Both the position numbers and the translations under genes were made by a program. From contig JALHOW010000004.1 of NCBI GenBank assembly GCA_022842785.1, positions 464,387-528,386 on the forward strand: DNA of 64,000 bases. Direction: 5' to 3'. The notes beneath the pieces were generated by a model. The model saw nothing but the letters and a program-made list of their open reading frames with translations. It was not told the origin of the DNA and did not search any database. Source of the stretch: Hyphomicrobiaceae bacterium. GTDB taxonomy: Bacteria; Pseudomonadota; Alphaproteobacteria; Rhizobiales; Hyphomicrobiaceae. Positions within the stretch are counted from its first letter, which is position 1, and each line of letters starts with the position of its first letter. Positions 11,174 to 20,891 of this stretch are shown here, piece after piece.

Positions 11174-12712
11174 ATGTCGCAAGCCGATCAATCCAGTGAA
11201 TGGTATCTGGCGCGCGACGGGCAGCAGCACGGTCCGATCAGCGGCCCCGAGATGGAAAAGATCATCGAGCTCGGCTATCTGCTGCCGACCGATCTCGTGT
11301 GGCGTCAAGGATTTGACGACTGGAAGCGGGCCTCCGACGCCTTCCCCAAAAAGATGGAAGCCGCTCCCGCCGCGGCACCTCCGGCAGCCCCACCGTCCGC
11401 GCCCGCAAGCCCTGCACGCCCGAGCGAGATCTCCAGCGCGCCCCCTGCATCCGCGGCTCCCAAGGCAGGAGCCGAACGCGACCGCATTGCCAAGGATCCT
11501 GCAAGCTGGGAGGCCGAGGCGCGCCGCCAGGCTGCGATCCGGACGTCAGAGCCCTCCGAACGGCCGGGCAGCCTTCAGGATAAGGTCGAGCGGGCGACGG
11601 GCACGCGCGAAGTGATTGCCGCCGAGGCAGCCCGGCGCGAGGAAGCGGCTCGCCGGTCACGTGAGACTACGGCCCGCCCTGAAGGTCCAGCCCCCCGCCA
11701 GCCGGCTCCTGGCCAGCCTCGGAATGAGACCGACGGCCCTCGCATCGATGTGACTGCAGGTCCGCTGCGCGGCCCCGCGCCGGCATCGGGTAAAATCGCG
11801 CCACCGTCGCGCGCCCGGGATGACGATGACGCGTGGGCCGACGAGCGCACGCCGAGGCGCTTTCCGAAGATCGCCGTCGCAGCCCTTGTGCTCCTCGTGC
11901 TCATCGGTGGTGGCGTTTACGCGCTTCACGCGACCGGTCAGCTCGATCCGCTGATCAATCGTGTCTCGTCCGCGACGACGCCCGACTCCGCTGCACCGCC
12001 TACGGTCAAAGCCACGCCCGAGGCGCGCAAGCAGGCCGCTACCGGTTATGCCACCGATCCCGCTGAGGTCGACCGCCAGTTCCAGAGGGCCGCGCTCTGG
12101 CAGCTCCTCAAAACCGAGTTCCCCGACTGGTACCAGGAGCGCGTGCGCGATACGGCCCGCCTCAAAGGTGAAGGCAAGACCGACGATGCCATTGGCCAAC
12201 ATCTGGCCGAGCAGCTCGTCGCGCTCCGCCGCAAGCACGTCACGGACGCACTCGCCGCAAGCCCGCAGCATCTGAAGTCGGTGGCCGCGACATTCCTCGA
12301 CAATCTCGAGCGCCTCTCGCGTCACAGCACCGACGCCTGCTACGGCTTCATCTCGCAGGGTGAGACCAATCCGCTGATCGTCGAGCTGTCGCGCTCCTCC
12401 GAGCACACGCCCGCCCTGCAGAAGCAGGCTGCCGCCATTTTCTCTGCCATCGCGGAGGGTCGCCGTACGCCGGCGCAGCACCGCCAGCCGACCCGCGAGG
12501 ACTACGACCAGCTCGCCATGCAGCTCGCGAAGCGCGGCTGGAGCCCGATGGATCTCCAGCTCTTCTCGGATGCGCGCTCGCTTGCACGTGCAGCCCCCGA
12601 TCGGGTCTGCCGCATGGTGCAGGACTGGTTCGCGGCGCAGCTCGCCGTGACTGACGAAGAAGTGCAGGTGCGCCTGCTCATCGAGGCGCTGAAGCCCGTC
12701 GTCGCAGGCTGA
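11174..12712 (+). CDS. GYF_2-domain membrane protein of unknown function
   Basis: 'WYLARDGQQHGPISGPEMEKIIELGYLLPTDLVWRQGFDDWKRA' GYF_2 domain, Pro/Ala-rich linker, single TM 'IAVAALVLLVLIGGGVYAL'. Confidence 0.8.
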   Translation: MSQADQSSEWYLARDGQQHGPISGPEMEKIIELGYLLPTDLVWRQGFDDWKRASDAFPKKMEAAPAAAPPAAPPSAPASPARPSEISSAPPASAAPKAGAERDRIAKDPASWEAEARRQAAIRTSEPSERPGSLQDKVERATGTREVIAAEAARREEAARRSRETTARPEGPAPRQPAPGQPRNETDGPRIDVTAGPLRGPAPASGKIAPPSRARDDDDAWADERTPRRFPKIAVAALVLLVLIGGGVYALHATGQLDPLINRVSSATTPDSAAPPTVKATPEARKQAATGYATDPAEVDRQFQRAALWQLLKTEFPDWYQERVRDTARLKGEGKTDDAIGQHLAEQLVALRRKHVTDALAASPQHLKSVAATFLDNLERLSRHSTDACYGFISQGETNPLIVELSRSSEHTPALQKQAAAIFSAIAEGRRTPAQHRQPTREDYDQLAMQLAKRGWSPMDLQLFSDARSLARAAPDRVCRMVQDWFAAQLAVTDEEVQVRLLIEALKPVVAG

Positions 12713-12793
12713 GGCGGGGGACCGCCCAGGGACCTGGCGCGGTAAGCGTCGCGCCGGCTTTGCCGGCATTGCAACCGAACCTAAGTCAACGCC

Positions 12794-13570
12794 ATGCAGA
12801 CGAGCGCCCAGAACCTCACTCACCGCCTCGCCAATCCGACCCGGTTCATGTCGCTGAGCGCGAGCTTGCTGCCATGGATCAGCGGGCTGGCTGCGGTGCT
12901 GATCGCCGTCGGGCTCTATCTCGCGTTCTTCTCCGCCCCGCCCGACTATCAGCAGGGCCAGACCGTCAAGATCATGTTCATCCACGTCCCTTCGGCGTGG
13001 TTGGCCATGGGCGTCTATCTTCTGGTCGCGATATCGAGCTTCGGATTACTGGTCTTCCGCCATCCGCTCGCCGACGTCTCGGCCAAGGCTGCCGTGCCGC
13101 TCGGTGCCGCCTTCACCTTTCTCGCACTCGTCACGGGTGCGCTCTGGGGCCGGCCCATGTGGGGCGCCTACTGGGTGTGGGATGCGCGGCTGACGTCGGT
13201 GCTGATCCTCTTCTTTCTCTATCTCGGGCTCATGGCGCTGCGCTCCTCACTCGACGACGAAACGCTGGCGAGCCGGCTGACTGCGATCCTCGCTCTCGTC
13301 GGCGTCGTCCTGCTGCCGATCATCAAGTTCTCAGTCGACTGGTGGAACACGCTTCATCAGCCGGCGAGTGTGCTGCGCATCGGCGGTCCGAGCATTCACA
13401 GCTCGATCCTGACCCCGCTGCTCGTCATGGCGGCGGGCTTCACGCTCGCATTCATCGCGATGCATCTCATGGCCATGCGCAATGAGATCCTGCGCCGCCG
13501 CGTCAAGGCGCTGACGCTCGCTCAGGTGAGCCGCGCGGGCGCAGGAAATCCCGCCAGCGTGAAAGGTTGA
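12794..13570 (+). CDS. ccmC: Heme exporter/cytochrome c maturation protein CcmC
   Basis: 'VKIMFIHVPSAWLAMGVYLLVA', 'GALWGRPMWGAYWVWDARLTSVLILFFLYLG' WWD-type motif. Confidence 0.95.
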   Translation: MQTSAQNLTHRLANPTRFMSLSASLLPWISGLAAVLIAVGLYLAFFSAPPDYQQGQTVKIMFIHVPSAWLAMGVYLLVAISSFGLLVFRHPLADVSAKAAVPLGAAFTFLALVTGALWGRPMWGAYWVWDARLTSVLILFFLYLGLMALRSSLDDETLASRLTAILALVGVVLLPIIKFSVDWWNTLHQPASVLRIGGPSIHSSILTPLLVMAAGFTLAFIAMHLMAMRNEILRRRVKALTLAQVSRAGAGNPASVKG

Positions 13571-13752
13571 GCACCATGGACCTGGGACCGCACGCAGCCT
13601 TCATTATTGCGTCCTATGCGGTGGTCGCAGTGGTGATGCTGGGGCTGATCGCGTGGCTGCTCGCGGACGGCCGGCGCCACCAGCGTGCTCTCGCGGCGCT
13701 GGAAGCGCGCGGCGTGCGCCGGCGCTCGAGCGCGGAGGACAACGGCCAATGA
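13567..13752 (+). CDS. ccmD: Heme exporter protein CcmD
   Basis: Short single-TM protein directly overlapping ccmC; 'GPHAAFIIASYAVVAVVMLGLIAWLLADGRRHQRALAALEARG'. Confidence 0.88.
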   Translation: MSTMDLGPHAAFIIASYAVVAVVMLGLIAWLLADGRRHQRALAALEARGVRRRSSAEDNGQ

Positions 13753-14351
13753 CGGACCAAGCTGCCAATCAGGCCGTAGCGCGCCGCCGTCCGTGGCTGA
13801 TCCTGGCCCCGCTCCTCCTGTTCTGTGCCATGGCTGTGATGTTCGCCTTTGCGCTCACGAAGGGCGATCCCTCGAAGCTCCCCTCGGCGCTCATCGGCAG
13901 GCAGGCGCCTCCCCTCGAACTCTCAGCGATCGAGGGCCTGCAGGATGGCGCGCGCGCCGTACCGGTGCTGACCTCGGAGACGCTCCAGCAGGGTCAGGTG
14001 ACTGTTGTCAATTTCTGGGCTTCGTGGTGCCTTCCCTGCATCGAGGAGCATCCCCTGCTCATCGAACTCGCCCAGAGGACAAAAGTGCCGGTGGCCGGCG
14101 TCAACTACAAGGACGCGGCCGCTAACGCGCGCCGTTTTCTCGGCCGCTACGGCAATCCGTTCGCCGCCATCGGCGCGGACACGACAGGGCGCACGGCGAT
14201 CGAGTGGGGCGTCTACGGGATGCCCGAGACATTCATCGTCGATGCAGAGGGCCGCGTTGCCTATAAGCATGTCGGCCCGATCTCGCGCGATACGCTCGAG
14301 CGGACCATGCTTCCGACGATCGCGCGGCTGAAGGCTGCGAAGCCGAAGTAA
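13749..14351 (+). CDS. ccmG: Thiol:disulfide interchange protein DsbE/CcmG
   Basis: 'VTVVNFWASWCLPCIEEHPLL', 'EWGVYGMPETFIVDAEGRVAYKHVGPI'; ATG overlaps ccmD stop. Confidence 0.93.
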   Translation: MTDQAANQAVARRRPWLILAPLLLFCAMAVMFAFALTKGDPSKLPSALIGRQAPPLELSAIEGLQDGARAVPVLTSETLQQGQVTVVNFWASWCLPCIEEHPLLIELAQRTKVPVAGVNYKDAAANARRFLGRYGNPFAAIGADTTGRTAIEWGVYGMPETFIVDAEGRVAYKHVGPISRDTLERTMLPTIARLKAAKPK

Positions 14352-14355
14352 CGCC

Positions 14356-14904
14356 CTACTTGCAGTTCGTCGCGACGGCCTGAAGGGCCTGCGAAATCCC
14401 GGCGAGCGAATAGGTGTCGGTCGTCGTCGTGCCGCGTTCGGACGTACCGACGACGGTTATCGTCGAGCCTTTGCGCATGGCATCGAGAAGCTTCTGCTCG
14501 TCGCCCGCGTCTGCGATGTAGGCGCGATCATTATGGACGAAGAGCTTGAAGCTCGCATTGCCAACCGACACGGTGACGTCGCTGCCGCCCTTGAGCGGAT
14601 AGCCGACGCGCACGCTCAGCTCGGTCTTCACGCCGTCCTTGGGCCAACTCGAGACATAGATAAAAGCCGGGCTCCTCTTGGCACCCGCAGGCTCCTGCTT
14701 CGTCGGCTGCGCGGTCGCGAAGCACAGGAGGCTGCCGCCCTCACCGTGCGTGAAGGCCGTCCAGCTCGAGAATGTGCCGATGGTTTTGACTGTCTGCGCG
14801 GCAGCAATACTGCCGGCGAGTGCCACCCCCGCCACCGCAGCAGCTGTGCGCAGCGCCATCGCGCGCGTCCATCCCCGATGAGACATGAGCCTTCTATTCT
14901 CCAT
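14356..14904 (-). CDS. Invasion-associated locus B (IalB)-family protein
   Basis: 'LLCFATAQPTKQEPAGAKRSPAFIYVSSWPKDGVKTELSVRVGYPLKGGSDVTVSVG' pattern; signal peptide. Confidence 0.8.
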   Translation of the reverse strand: MENRRLMSHRGWTRAMALRTAAAVAGVALAGSIAAAQTVKTIGTFSSWTAFTHGEGGSLLCFATAQPTKQEPAGAKRSPAFIYVSSWPKDGVKTELSVRVGYPLKGGSDVTVSVGNASFKLFVHNDRAYIADAGDEQKLLDAMRKGSTITVVGTSERGTTTTDTYSLAGISQALQAVATNCK

Positions 14905-14942
14905 TCTCGTGCGACACCTTCCGCAGAACGCTCGCCGCGCTG

Positions 14943-15500
14943 CTACGGATCCTCCCGGCGTATGACGCGCCCACCCTGCACATGCGGTTCGGGATCCACG
15001 ATCAGCCCACCCTCGCTCACCGGCCTTGCCGCGAATCGGCCGAGCGATCGTACGCGATCATACATGACGATGGCCCCCGCCATGGCCACGTTGATACAGA
15101 ACGTGGTCGGTATTTTGACGGTGTAGTCGCAACGCGCAAGCATCTCAACCGATAGCGAACCCCGCTCCGGTCCGAGCACATAGGCCGCGCGCAGCGGATG
15201 GCGGAAGCTCGGGAGCTCGATCGCCTCGTCGATCAGCTCGATGCCGACCAGCCGGCAGTCCTGTGGAAGCACCATGTCCTCGATGCGCACCCAGTTGTAG
15301 TGCGGAAGGTGCTGAACACCCTTCGATGTATCCGAGTGCGCCTCGCGCCCCTGGTAGGTCGCCCCGACGGTGAACGTGAAGCTCGCGCCGAAACCGTGCG
15401 CTGAGCGCATGAGGTTGCCGACGTTGAGGCTTTTGGATATGCGCTCGGCACCAATGGCGAAGTAGCCGCGGTTGACTGGCGGGGCAGGCGTCGTACTCAT
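14943..15500 (-). CDS. SpoU/TrmH-family RNA methyltransferase
   Basis: 'KSLNVGNLMRSAHGFGASFTFTVG', 'YVLGPERGSLSVEMLARCDYTVKIPTTFCINVAMAGAIVMYDR' SPOUT motifs. Confidence 0.9.
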   Translation of the reverse strand: MSTTPAPPVNRGYFAIGAERISKSLNVGNLMRSAHGFGASFTFTVGATYQGREAHSDTSKGVQHLPHYNWVRIEDMVLPQDCRLVGIELIDEAIELPSFRHPLRAAYVLGPERGSLSVEMLARCDYTVKIPTTFCINVAMAGAIVMYDRVRSLGRFAARPVSEGGLIVDPEPHVQGGRVIRREDP

Positions 15501-15552
15501 GTCACGGGCGCTCCCGGTCGGAGGGCATTGAGTTTTCCTGAGGAGGTGTCAC

Positions 15553-16527
15553 ATGAAGGCCGCCCTGTGCAAGTCGCTGGACGGACCCGAGGCCATTGTG
15601 ATCGAGGAGATCGCGGACCCGGTACCGGGCCCCGACGAGGTCGTGGTGCGTGTGCGCGCCGCCGCCCTCAACTTCCTCGATACGCTGATCACACGTGGCA
15701 AATACCAGTTCAAGCCCGACCTCCCGTTCTCGCCGGCGGCCGAAATCGCGGGTGTCGTCGAGGCTGTGGGGGCGGGCGTCGGCGATCTGAAGCCGGGCCA
15801 GCGCGTGTGTGGCTATATCGCCTGGGGCGGCGCGCGCGAGAAGGTCGCGGTGCCAGCCAAGCTCATGATTCCAATCCCCGACGGCGTCAGCGATGCCGCA
15901 GCGGCCGGCATCAGCGTGACCTATGGCACAGCCATGCACGGCCTCAAGGACCGCGGTGGGCTCAAGGCCGGCGAGAGCGTCGCCGTGCTCGGTGCCTCGG
16001 GCGGCGCCGGACTTGCGGCCGTAGAAATCTCCAAGCTCATGGGTGCCCGCGTTGTCGCCGTCGCCTCCAATGACGAGAAGCTCGCTGTCTGTCGCGCGCA
16101 TGGCGCCGATGAGTTGCTGAACTATGCGACATCCGACCTCAAAACCGGTCTGCGTGAGCTGACCGGCGGCAAAGGCGTGGACGTCGTCTACGACTGTGTC
16201 GGTGGCGACTATTCCGAGGCAGCGCTGCGCTCGATCGCCTGGGGCGGGCGGCTGCTCGTGATCGGCTTTGCAGCCGGCGCAATCCCGAAGATCCCGCTCA
16301 ATCTCTATCTGCTCAAGAACGCTTCCGCCGTCGGCGTGTTCTGGGGCGAGATGATTATGCGCGAGCCCGAGCAGCATCGCGCCAACATGATCGAGGTCCT
16401 GGACTGGTGCGCCAAGGGCCGCCTCAAACCGCACGTTCATGCGACTTACCCGCTCGCGCGCATCGGCGAGGCCATCACGGCGCTTGATAAACGGCAGGTC
16501 ACGGGGAAACTGCTCGTCGAGATCTGA
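15553..16527 (+). CDS. NADPH:quinone oxidoreductase family zinc-type MDR
   Basis: 'EVVVRVRAAALNFLDTLITRGKYQFKPDLPFSPAAEIAGVVEAVG', 'VAVLGASGGAGLAAVEISKLMGARVVAVASNDEK'. Confidence 0.93.
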   Translation: MKAALCKSLDGPEAIVIEEIADPVPGPDEVVVRVRAAALNFLDTLITRGKYQFKPDLPFSPAAEIAGVVEAVGAGVGDLKPGQRVCGYIAWGGAREKVAVPAKLMIPIPDGVSDAAAAGISVTYGTAMHGLKDRGGLKAGESVAVLGASGGAGLAAVEISKLMGARVVAVASNDEKLAVCRAHGADELLNYATSDLKTGLRELTGGKGVDVVYDCVGGDYSEAALRSIAWGGRLLVIGFAAGAIPKIPLNLYLLKNASAVGVFWGEMIMREPEQHRANMIEVLDWCAKGRLKPHVHATYPLARIGEAITALDKRQVTGKLLVEI

Positions 16528-16701
16528 GGAATAGCTTACCTCCCCTGCCTGCTGGGATCTGCTGGCAACGGCAATGTCGTGCTATGGCAGGGACCGCCAT
16601 GCGGATGCGTTCCTCATGGCGCGGCATCGGTCGCACCACTTCTCCCGAACGCGCGGCGGTGCTCCCGCCGATAGCTCCTCCCCCTTCCCGGCGGGCACCT
16701 C

Positions 16702-17433
16702 ATGACTGCGGAAATGCTGCTCATCGTCGCCGGTGCCTTTGCCGGCGGGCTCGTCAACGGTCTCACGGGCTTCGGCACGGGCATGACGGCGCTCGTGCTC
16801 TGGCTGCACGCGCTGCCTGTCACGGTCGCCGCGACGCTCGTGCTCGTCTGCTCGGTGGTGGCACAGCTTCAGTCGCTCCCCTCCATCTGGCACGCCCTGG
16901 ACTGGCGGCGGCTCGCGCCATTTCTGATCGGCGGCCTCATCGGCATTCCGCTCGGCACATGGCTGCTCGTCATGGTGTCCGTGCAAACGGTGAAGCTCGG
17001 CGTCGGCATCGTGGTCACCGCCTATTGCACGGTGATGCTGCTCGGCAGCTACCGTCCGACCGTCCATTGGGGCGGGCGCATTGCAGACAGCATCGTCGGC
17101 CTCGCAGGCGGCATTCTCGGTGGGCTCGCCGGTCTTTCAGGCGCGCTACCAACCATCTGGGCGAGCCTGCGCGGCTGGGGCAAGGATGAGCGTCGCGCCA
17201 TCTTCCAGGGCTTCAATCTGACGATCCTGACGGTGTCGCTGATGGTGCACGCCGCAGCCGGCCTCGTAACGGCGGAACTAGGCCGCGCCGTACTCTTCGC
17301 GCTGCCCGGCACGCTCGTCGGCGCCTTCATCGGCCAGCGCATATATCGCCGCCTCGACGACCACCGCTACGACCGGCTCGTGCTGGCCATCCTGCTCGTC
17401 GCGGGCCTCACACTGCTCTGGTCGAGCCTGTAG
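16702..17433 (+). CDS. TauE/SafE family (sulfite/organosulfonate) exporter
   Basis: Polytopic 'FAGGLVNGLTGFGTGMTALVLWLH', 'GGILGGLAGLSGALPTIWASLRGWGKDERRAIFQGFNL'. Confidence 0.88.
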   Translation: MTAEMLLIVAGAFAGGLVNGLTGFGTGMTALVLWLHALPVTVAATLVLVCSVVAQLQSLPSIWHALDWRRLAPFLIGGLIGIPLGTWLLVMVSVQTVKLGVGIVVTAYCTVMLLGSYRPTVHWGGRIADSIVGLAGGILGGLAGLSGALPTIWASLRGWGKDERRAIFQGFNLTILTVSLMVHAAAGLVTAELGRAVLFALPGTLVGAFIGQRIYRRLDDHRYDRLVLAILLVAGLTLLWSSL

Positions 17434-17441
17434 GCGAGATT

Positions 17442-18710
17442 TCAGCGAGCCGGCGAGGTGCCGCCTTCGGGGACCTCTTCTGTGGGTTCGCCGCGCGGAT
17501 CGAGCTCGAAGACCGCGGGCGTCGTCTTGGGGACGATGACGAACGGCTCCGAGCGCTCTGCCGGCAGTTTCGGGCGAATGCCCACGCGCAACAGCATCAC
17601 AAGCGCAATGCTGACATGGGCGAGGGCGGTGTGAAGGTACAGACCGCCGTGCCCGAAGGTCTGCATCATGGCTGAAGCCATCATCGGCCCGATAATGGCG
17701 CCCGCCGAAAAGACAAGCAGCAGGCCACTCGATACTTCGACGGCACGCTTTCTGTGCACGAGGTCATTCGCGTGCGCGACGCAGAGCGTATAGACCGTGA
17801 AAGCCATGCTGCCATAGAGAACGGCAAGACCAAACAAGGCTGTCGCGCCCGCGCCTGACGTTGCCCAGAGAGCCGTGCCGGCCAAGGCTGCGACGGTGCT
17901 CACGACAATCGCGACGGCCCGCCGCCCGAGCCTGTCCGACAGCCGGCCGATCGGCCATTGACTGACGGCCCCGCCGAGCACAGCGAGCGACATGAACAGC
18001 GCCGTATTGCGCACCGACAGCCCTTCGCCCTGCGCGAACAGCGGCGAGAACGTCCAGAAGGCGGAGTTGACGAGGCCGGCGGCAAAGCAGCCGAAGACAG
18101 CAGCAGGCGACACTGTGATCAGCCATCCAAGCCGCATCTTGGCTCTCGGCGGTGGCTGCGGCGCACTCTGCCGCGTCAGCGCAATGGGGACCGCCGCGAG
18201 CGAGTAGAGAATGGCAACGAGCGAGAAGAGCTCGAAGCTCGCGGGCTGTCCGGCGGAGATGAGCTGCATCCCGACGGTGACGACGGTCAGGTTGGTCATC
18301 GCATAGGCGCCGAGGACGCGGCCGCGGTTCTCGGGCTGCGACGCGCCGGTCAGCCAGCTCTCGATGATCATGAACAGGCCGGCGAAGACGAGCCCGTTGA
18401 TCGCCCTGAGCCCCCACCACATCCATGGCGTGGTCCACATGGCGTGCATGAGCGGTGTCATCGTGGCCAGCGCCGTCAAGGCGGCAAAGGCGCGTATGTG
18501 GCCGACCGTTGCAATGACGCGCGGCCAGAGCAGACAGCCGATCATCAGGCCGGCGAAGTGAAACGACCCCATGAAGCCGATATCGTAGGACGAGAAGCGC
18601 TCGATATCGGCGCGGATCGGCACGAGAACGCCGAACAGCCCATTGCCCATCATCAGGATCGATGCGCTGAGCAACAACGCCGTCACCGGCCGGAGAATCC
18701 CGGTCATCAC
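17442..18710 (-). CDS. MFS transporter
   Basis: 12-TM pattern, 'RAINGLVFAGLFMIIESWL', 'GRLSDRLGRRAVAI' MFS signature. Confidence 0.92.
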   Translation of the reverse strand: MMTGILRPVTALLLSASILMMGNGLFGVLVPIRADIERFSSYDIGFMGSFHFAGLMIGCLLWPRVIATVGHIRAFAALTALATMTPLMHAMWTTPWMWWGLRAINGLVFAGLFMIIESWLTGASQPENRGRVLGAYAMTNLTVVTVGMQLISAGQPASFELFSLVAILYSLAAVPIALTRQSAPQPPPRAKMRLGWLITVSPAAVFGCFAAGLVNSAFWTFSPLFAQGEGLSVRNTALFMSLAVLGGAVSQWPIGRLSDRLGRRAVAIVVSTVAALAGTALWATSGAGATALFGLAVLYGSMAFTVYTLCVAHANDLVHRKRAVEVSSGLLLVFSAGAIIGPMMASAMMQTFGHGGLYLHTALAHVSIALVMLLRVGIRPKLPAERSEPFVIVPKTTPAVFELDPRGEPTEEVPEGGTSPAR

Positions 18711-18740
18711 CTATCCCAGTTCTGTTGAAGCTTTGCCTGC

Positions 18741-19175
18741 TCAGGCGTCGGTCGTCCCCGCCGACAGCTTGGCGAGGGCACGCATGGCATCGCGCAGGAT
18801 GATGTTGTGGTCGAACGCCAGGTCGACCTTGCGCCAATCCGCGATCCATTCGGCGGCGGCGGCATCGTCCCCGGCGACGGCGCGCGGCGCGCGCACACGC
18901 GTAAGGTACACCACAGCTGCCGTATGAAAGCGTGGATCACGTTTCGGATCGGAGTACACGCCGACAAGATGGAGCTTGCCGGCCTTGACGCCCGTCTCCT
19001 CCATGAACTCGCGGCGACAGGCATCATCCACCGTCTCGCCGATATCGACGAAGCCGCCAGGCAGGGCATAGTGACCGACATAAGGGGGGTTCTTCCGCCG
19101 GATGAGCAGCACGCGCCCTTTGGCATCGATTGCAACGCAATCGGTGGCCAGCCGTGGTGTAACGGGCTTGGGCAT
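18741..19175 (-). CDS. NUDIX hydrolase
   Basis: Nudix box 'GGFVDIGETVDDACRREFMEETGVKAG'. Confidence 0.95.
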   Translation of the reverse strand: MPKPVTPRLATDCVAIDAKGRVLLIRRKNPPYVGHYALPGGFVDIGETVDDACRREFMEETGVKAGKLHLVGVYSDPKRDPRFHTAAVVYLTRVRAPRAVAGDDAAAAEWIADWRKVDLAFDHNIILRDAMRALAKLSAGTTDA

Positions 19176-19185
19176 CTGATGCGTC

Positions 19186-19494
19186 TCAGTGGCTGTGCGG
19201 CTTGGATTTCTCGAAGGCGGCCTTCTGATCGGCCGAAGCTTCCTTCTGGTGCTTCGCCTGCCATTCCTTGTACGGCATTCCGTAGACGATCTCGCGCGCC
19301 TCGTCCTTGCTGATCTCCTTGCCGGATGCGCTTGCCGCCTCCTGGTACCAATTCGAGAGGCAGTTGCGGCAGAAGCCCGCGAGGTTCATCAGATCGATGT
19401 TCTGCACGTCGCTGCGCGTGCGCAGGTGCTCGACGAGCCGCCGGAATGCCGCTGCTTCGAGCTCGGTCGTGGTTGCCTTGTCGAGTTTCGCCAT
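19186..19494 (-). CDS. DUF1244-family protein
   Basis: 'DLMNLAGFCRNCLSNWYQEAA ... YGMPYKEWQAKHQ' family-typical motif. Confidence 0.9.
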   Translation of the reverse strand: MAKLDKATTTELEAAAFRRLVEHLRTRSDVQNIDLMNLAGFCRNCLSNWYQEAASASGKEISKDEAREIVYGMPYKEWQAKHQKEASADQKAAFEKSKPHSH

Positions 19495-19525
19495 GGCTCG
19501 CTCCTCTTCAAAAACTTAGGGCCGC

Positions 19526-20335
19526 TCACAAGCGGTCGAGATTGAGATCTGGACGCCCTTTCAACGCGCGAACGAGCGCAATGATCCGCTCGACCCACTG
19601 CTGCTGTCCCTGCGCCTCGCGGATCAGGTCCTGGCGGATTTCGATAAGTGCATTGGGAAGTCCGCGCGATGTTGCGTGCTGCCAAAGGCAGTCCCCTTCG
19701 AGGCTGCCCTTGTAGGGTTCGTTATCGCCGACAATGAGACCACCATCGGCATGAAAATAGTCGAGCATGGGCGCCGAGAGGCGCGCATCGCGATCCCAGA
19801 GTATGCCGACATGCCATGGGCGCGGCACGCCCTTCCAGCTCTCGGTGAAGCTATGGATGGAGATGATGGCAGGCGGCCCACCGGCAGCGGTGCAGCGCCC
19901 GATGACGTCCTCGATGGCATCGTGATAGGGGCGATAGTAGAGCGACGTTCGCTTCTCGCGCTCGGTCGCGTCCATGTGACGATTGCCGGGAATGACGGCT
20001 CCATCCGACAGACGCATGATCATGGTCGGATCGTCGGCGCCGCGATTGGGATCGATGAGCAGGCGCGAGAAGCGCGTCAGCACTGCCGGCACGCCAAGCG
20101 CCGCCGCGATCCCGCGCGTAACGGCCGCCGCGCCAATGTCATAAGCGATGTGCCGCCGGAGTTGCGATTCCGGCAGGCCGAGCGTCCCGTACCCCGGCGG
20201 AAAGGCATTGCCGGCGTGATCGCAGAGCAGGATGAGGCCGGCGTCCGCCCGCCCAGGCACGACGGCAAAGCTCTCGGCCTCGACGGCCGCAATCCCAATA
20301 CCCGCTTGGGGCGCATGTTCTGATGCATCGCGCAT
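19526..20335 (-). CDS. N-formylglutamate amidohydrolase
   Basis: 'LLCDHAGNAFPPGYGTLGLPESQLRRHIAYDIGAAAVTRGIA', 'IIDPNRGADDP'-type motif, 'ISIHSFTE'; start chosen at MRDASEHAPQ. Confidence 0.9.
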   Translation of the reverse strand: MRDASEHAPQAGIGIAAVEAESFAVVPGRADAGLILLCDHAGNAFPPGYGTLGLPESQLRRHIAYDIGAAAVTRGIAAALGVPAVLTRFSRLLIDPNRGADDPTMIMRLSDGAVIPGNRHMDATEREKRTSLYYRPYHDAIEDVIGRCTAAGGPPAIISIHSFTESWKGVPRPWHVGILWDRDARLSAPMLDYFHADGGLIVGDNEPYKGSLEGDCLWQHATSRGLPNALIEIRQDLIREAQGQQQWVERIIALVRALKGRPDLNLDRL

Positions 20336-20384
20336 GGCGCGGCACTCTACAGCCAAGGTGTCCGTGTGGCGACCCGGCGCGACG

Positions 20385-20825
20385 TTACGTGCAGCCGGAG
20401 AACCCATCGGCCGTCATCTTGGCCTCATAGGGCTGCGTGACGGCACTGCCGACGGTCAGCCCTGGCTTCACCGCATCCCAGTCCTGCGGTTTCAGGATGA
20501 TGAACCAGCCCTTTTCATACGGGTCACTGTTGGCAAGAGCTGGGTCGGCGACGAGCGCATCGTTGATCGCTACGACCTCGCCGGCCGCCGCGGATTTCGC
20601 GGGGCCGACCCACTTGCCGCTCTCGACGGTCGCGCAGCTCTTACCCGCATCGACCTTGCGCCCGACCTTCTTCGGCGTGAAAGCCACGAGCTGCCCCGCC
20701 ATCGCGGTCGCGACCGTCGTCATACCTACCTTCACGGTGCCGTCGCCCTGCTCCTGAAACCAGATGTGGTTATCCACGTCGTAGAGCAGGTGATCAGGGA
20801 GGTTGCAGCCATTCACGACGGGCAT
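20385..20825 (-). CDS. lbpA: Lipoate-binding protein LbpA (GcvH-like, sHdr-associated)
   Basis: GcvH-like fold sequence with putative lipoyl lysine K71 in 'ATVESGKWVGPAKSAAAGEVVAIND'; downstream of the hdr genes. Confidence 0.88.
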   Translation of the reverse strand: MPVVNGCNLPDHLLYDVDNHIWFQEQGDGTVKVGMTTVATAMAGQLVAFTPKKVGRKVDAGKSCATVESGKWVGPAKSAAAGEVVAINDALVADPALANSDPYEKGWFIILKPQDWDAVKPGLTVGSAVTQPYEAKMTADGFSGCT

Positions 20826-20891
20826 TTCAAGTCTCCGATAGTGCGCAAAGCGTGCTCGCTACTTATTTGCGACCTCAGGGCGACGCAAGTC

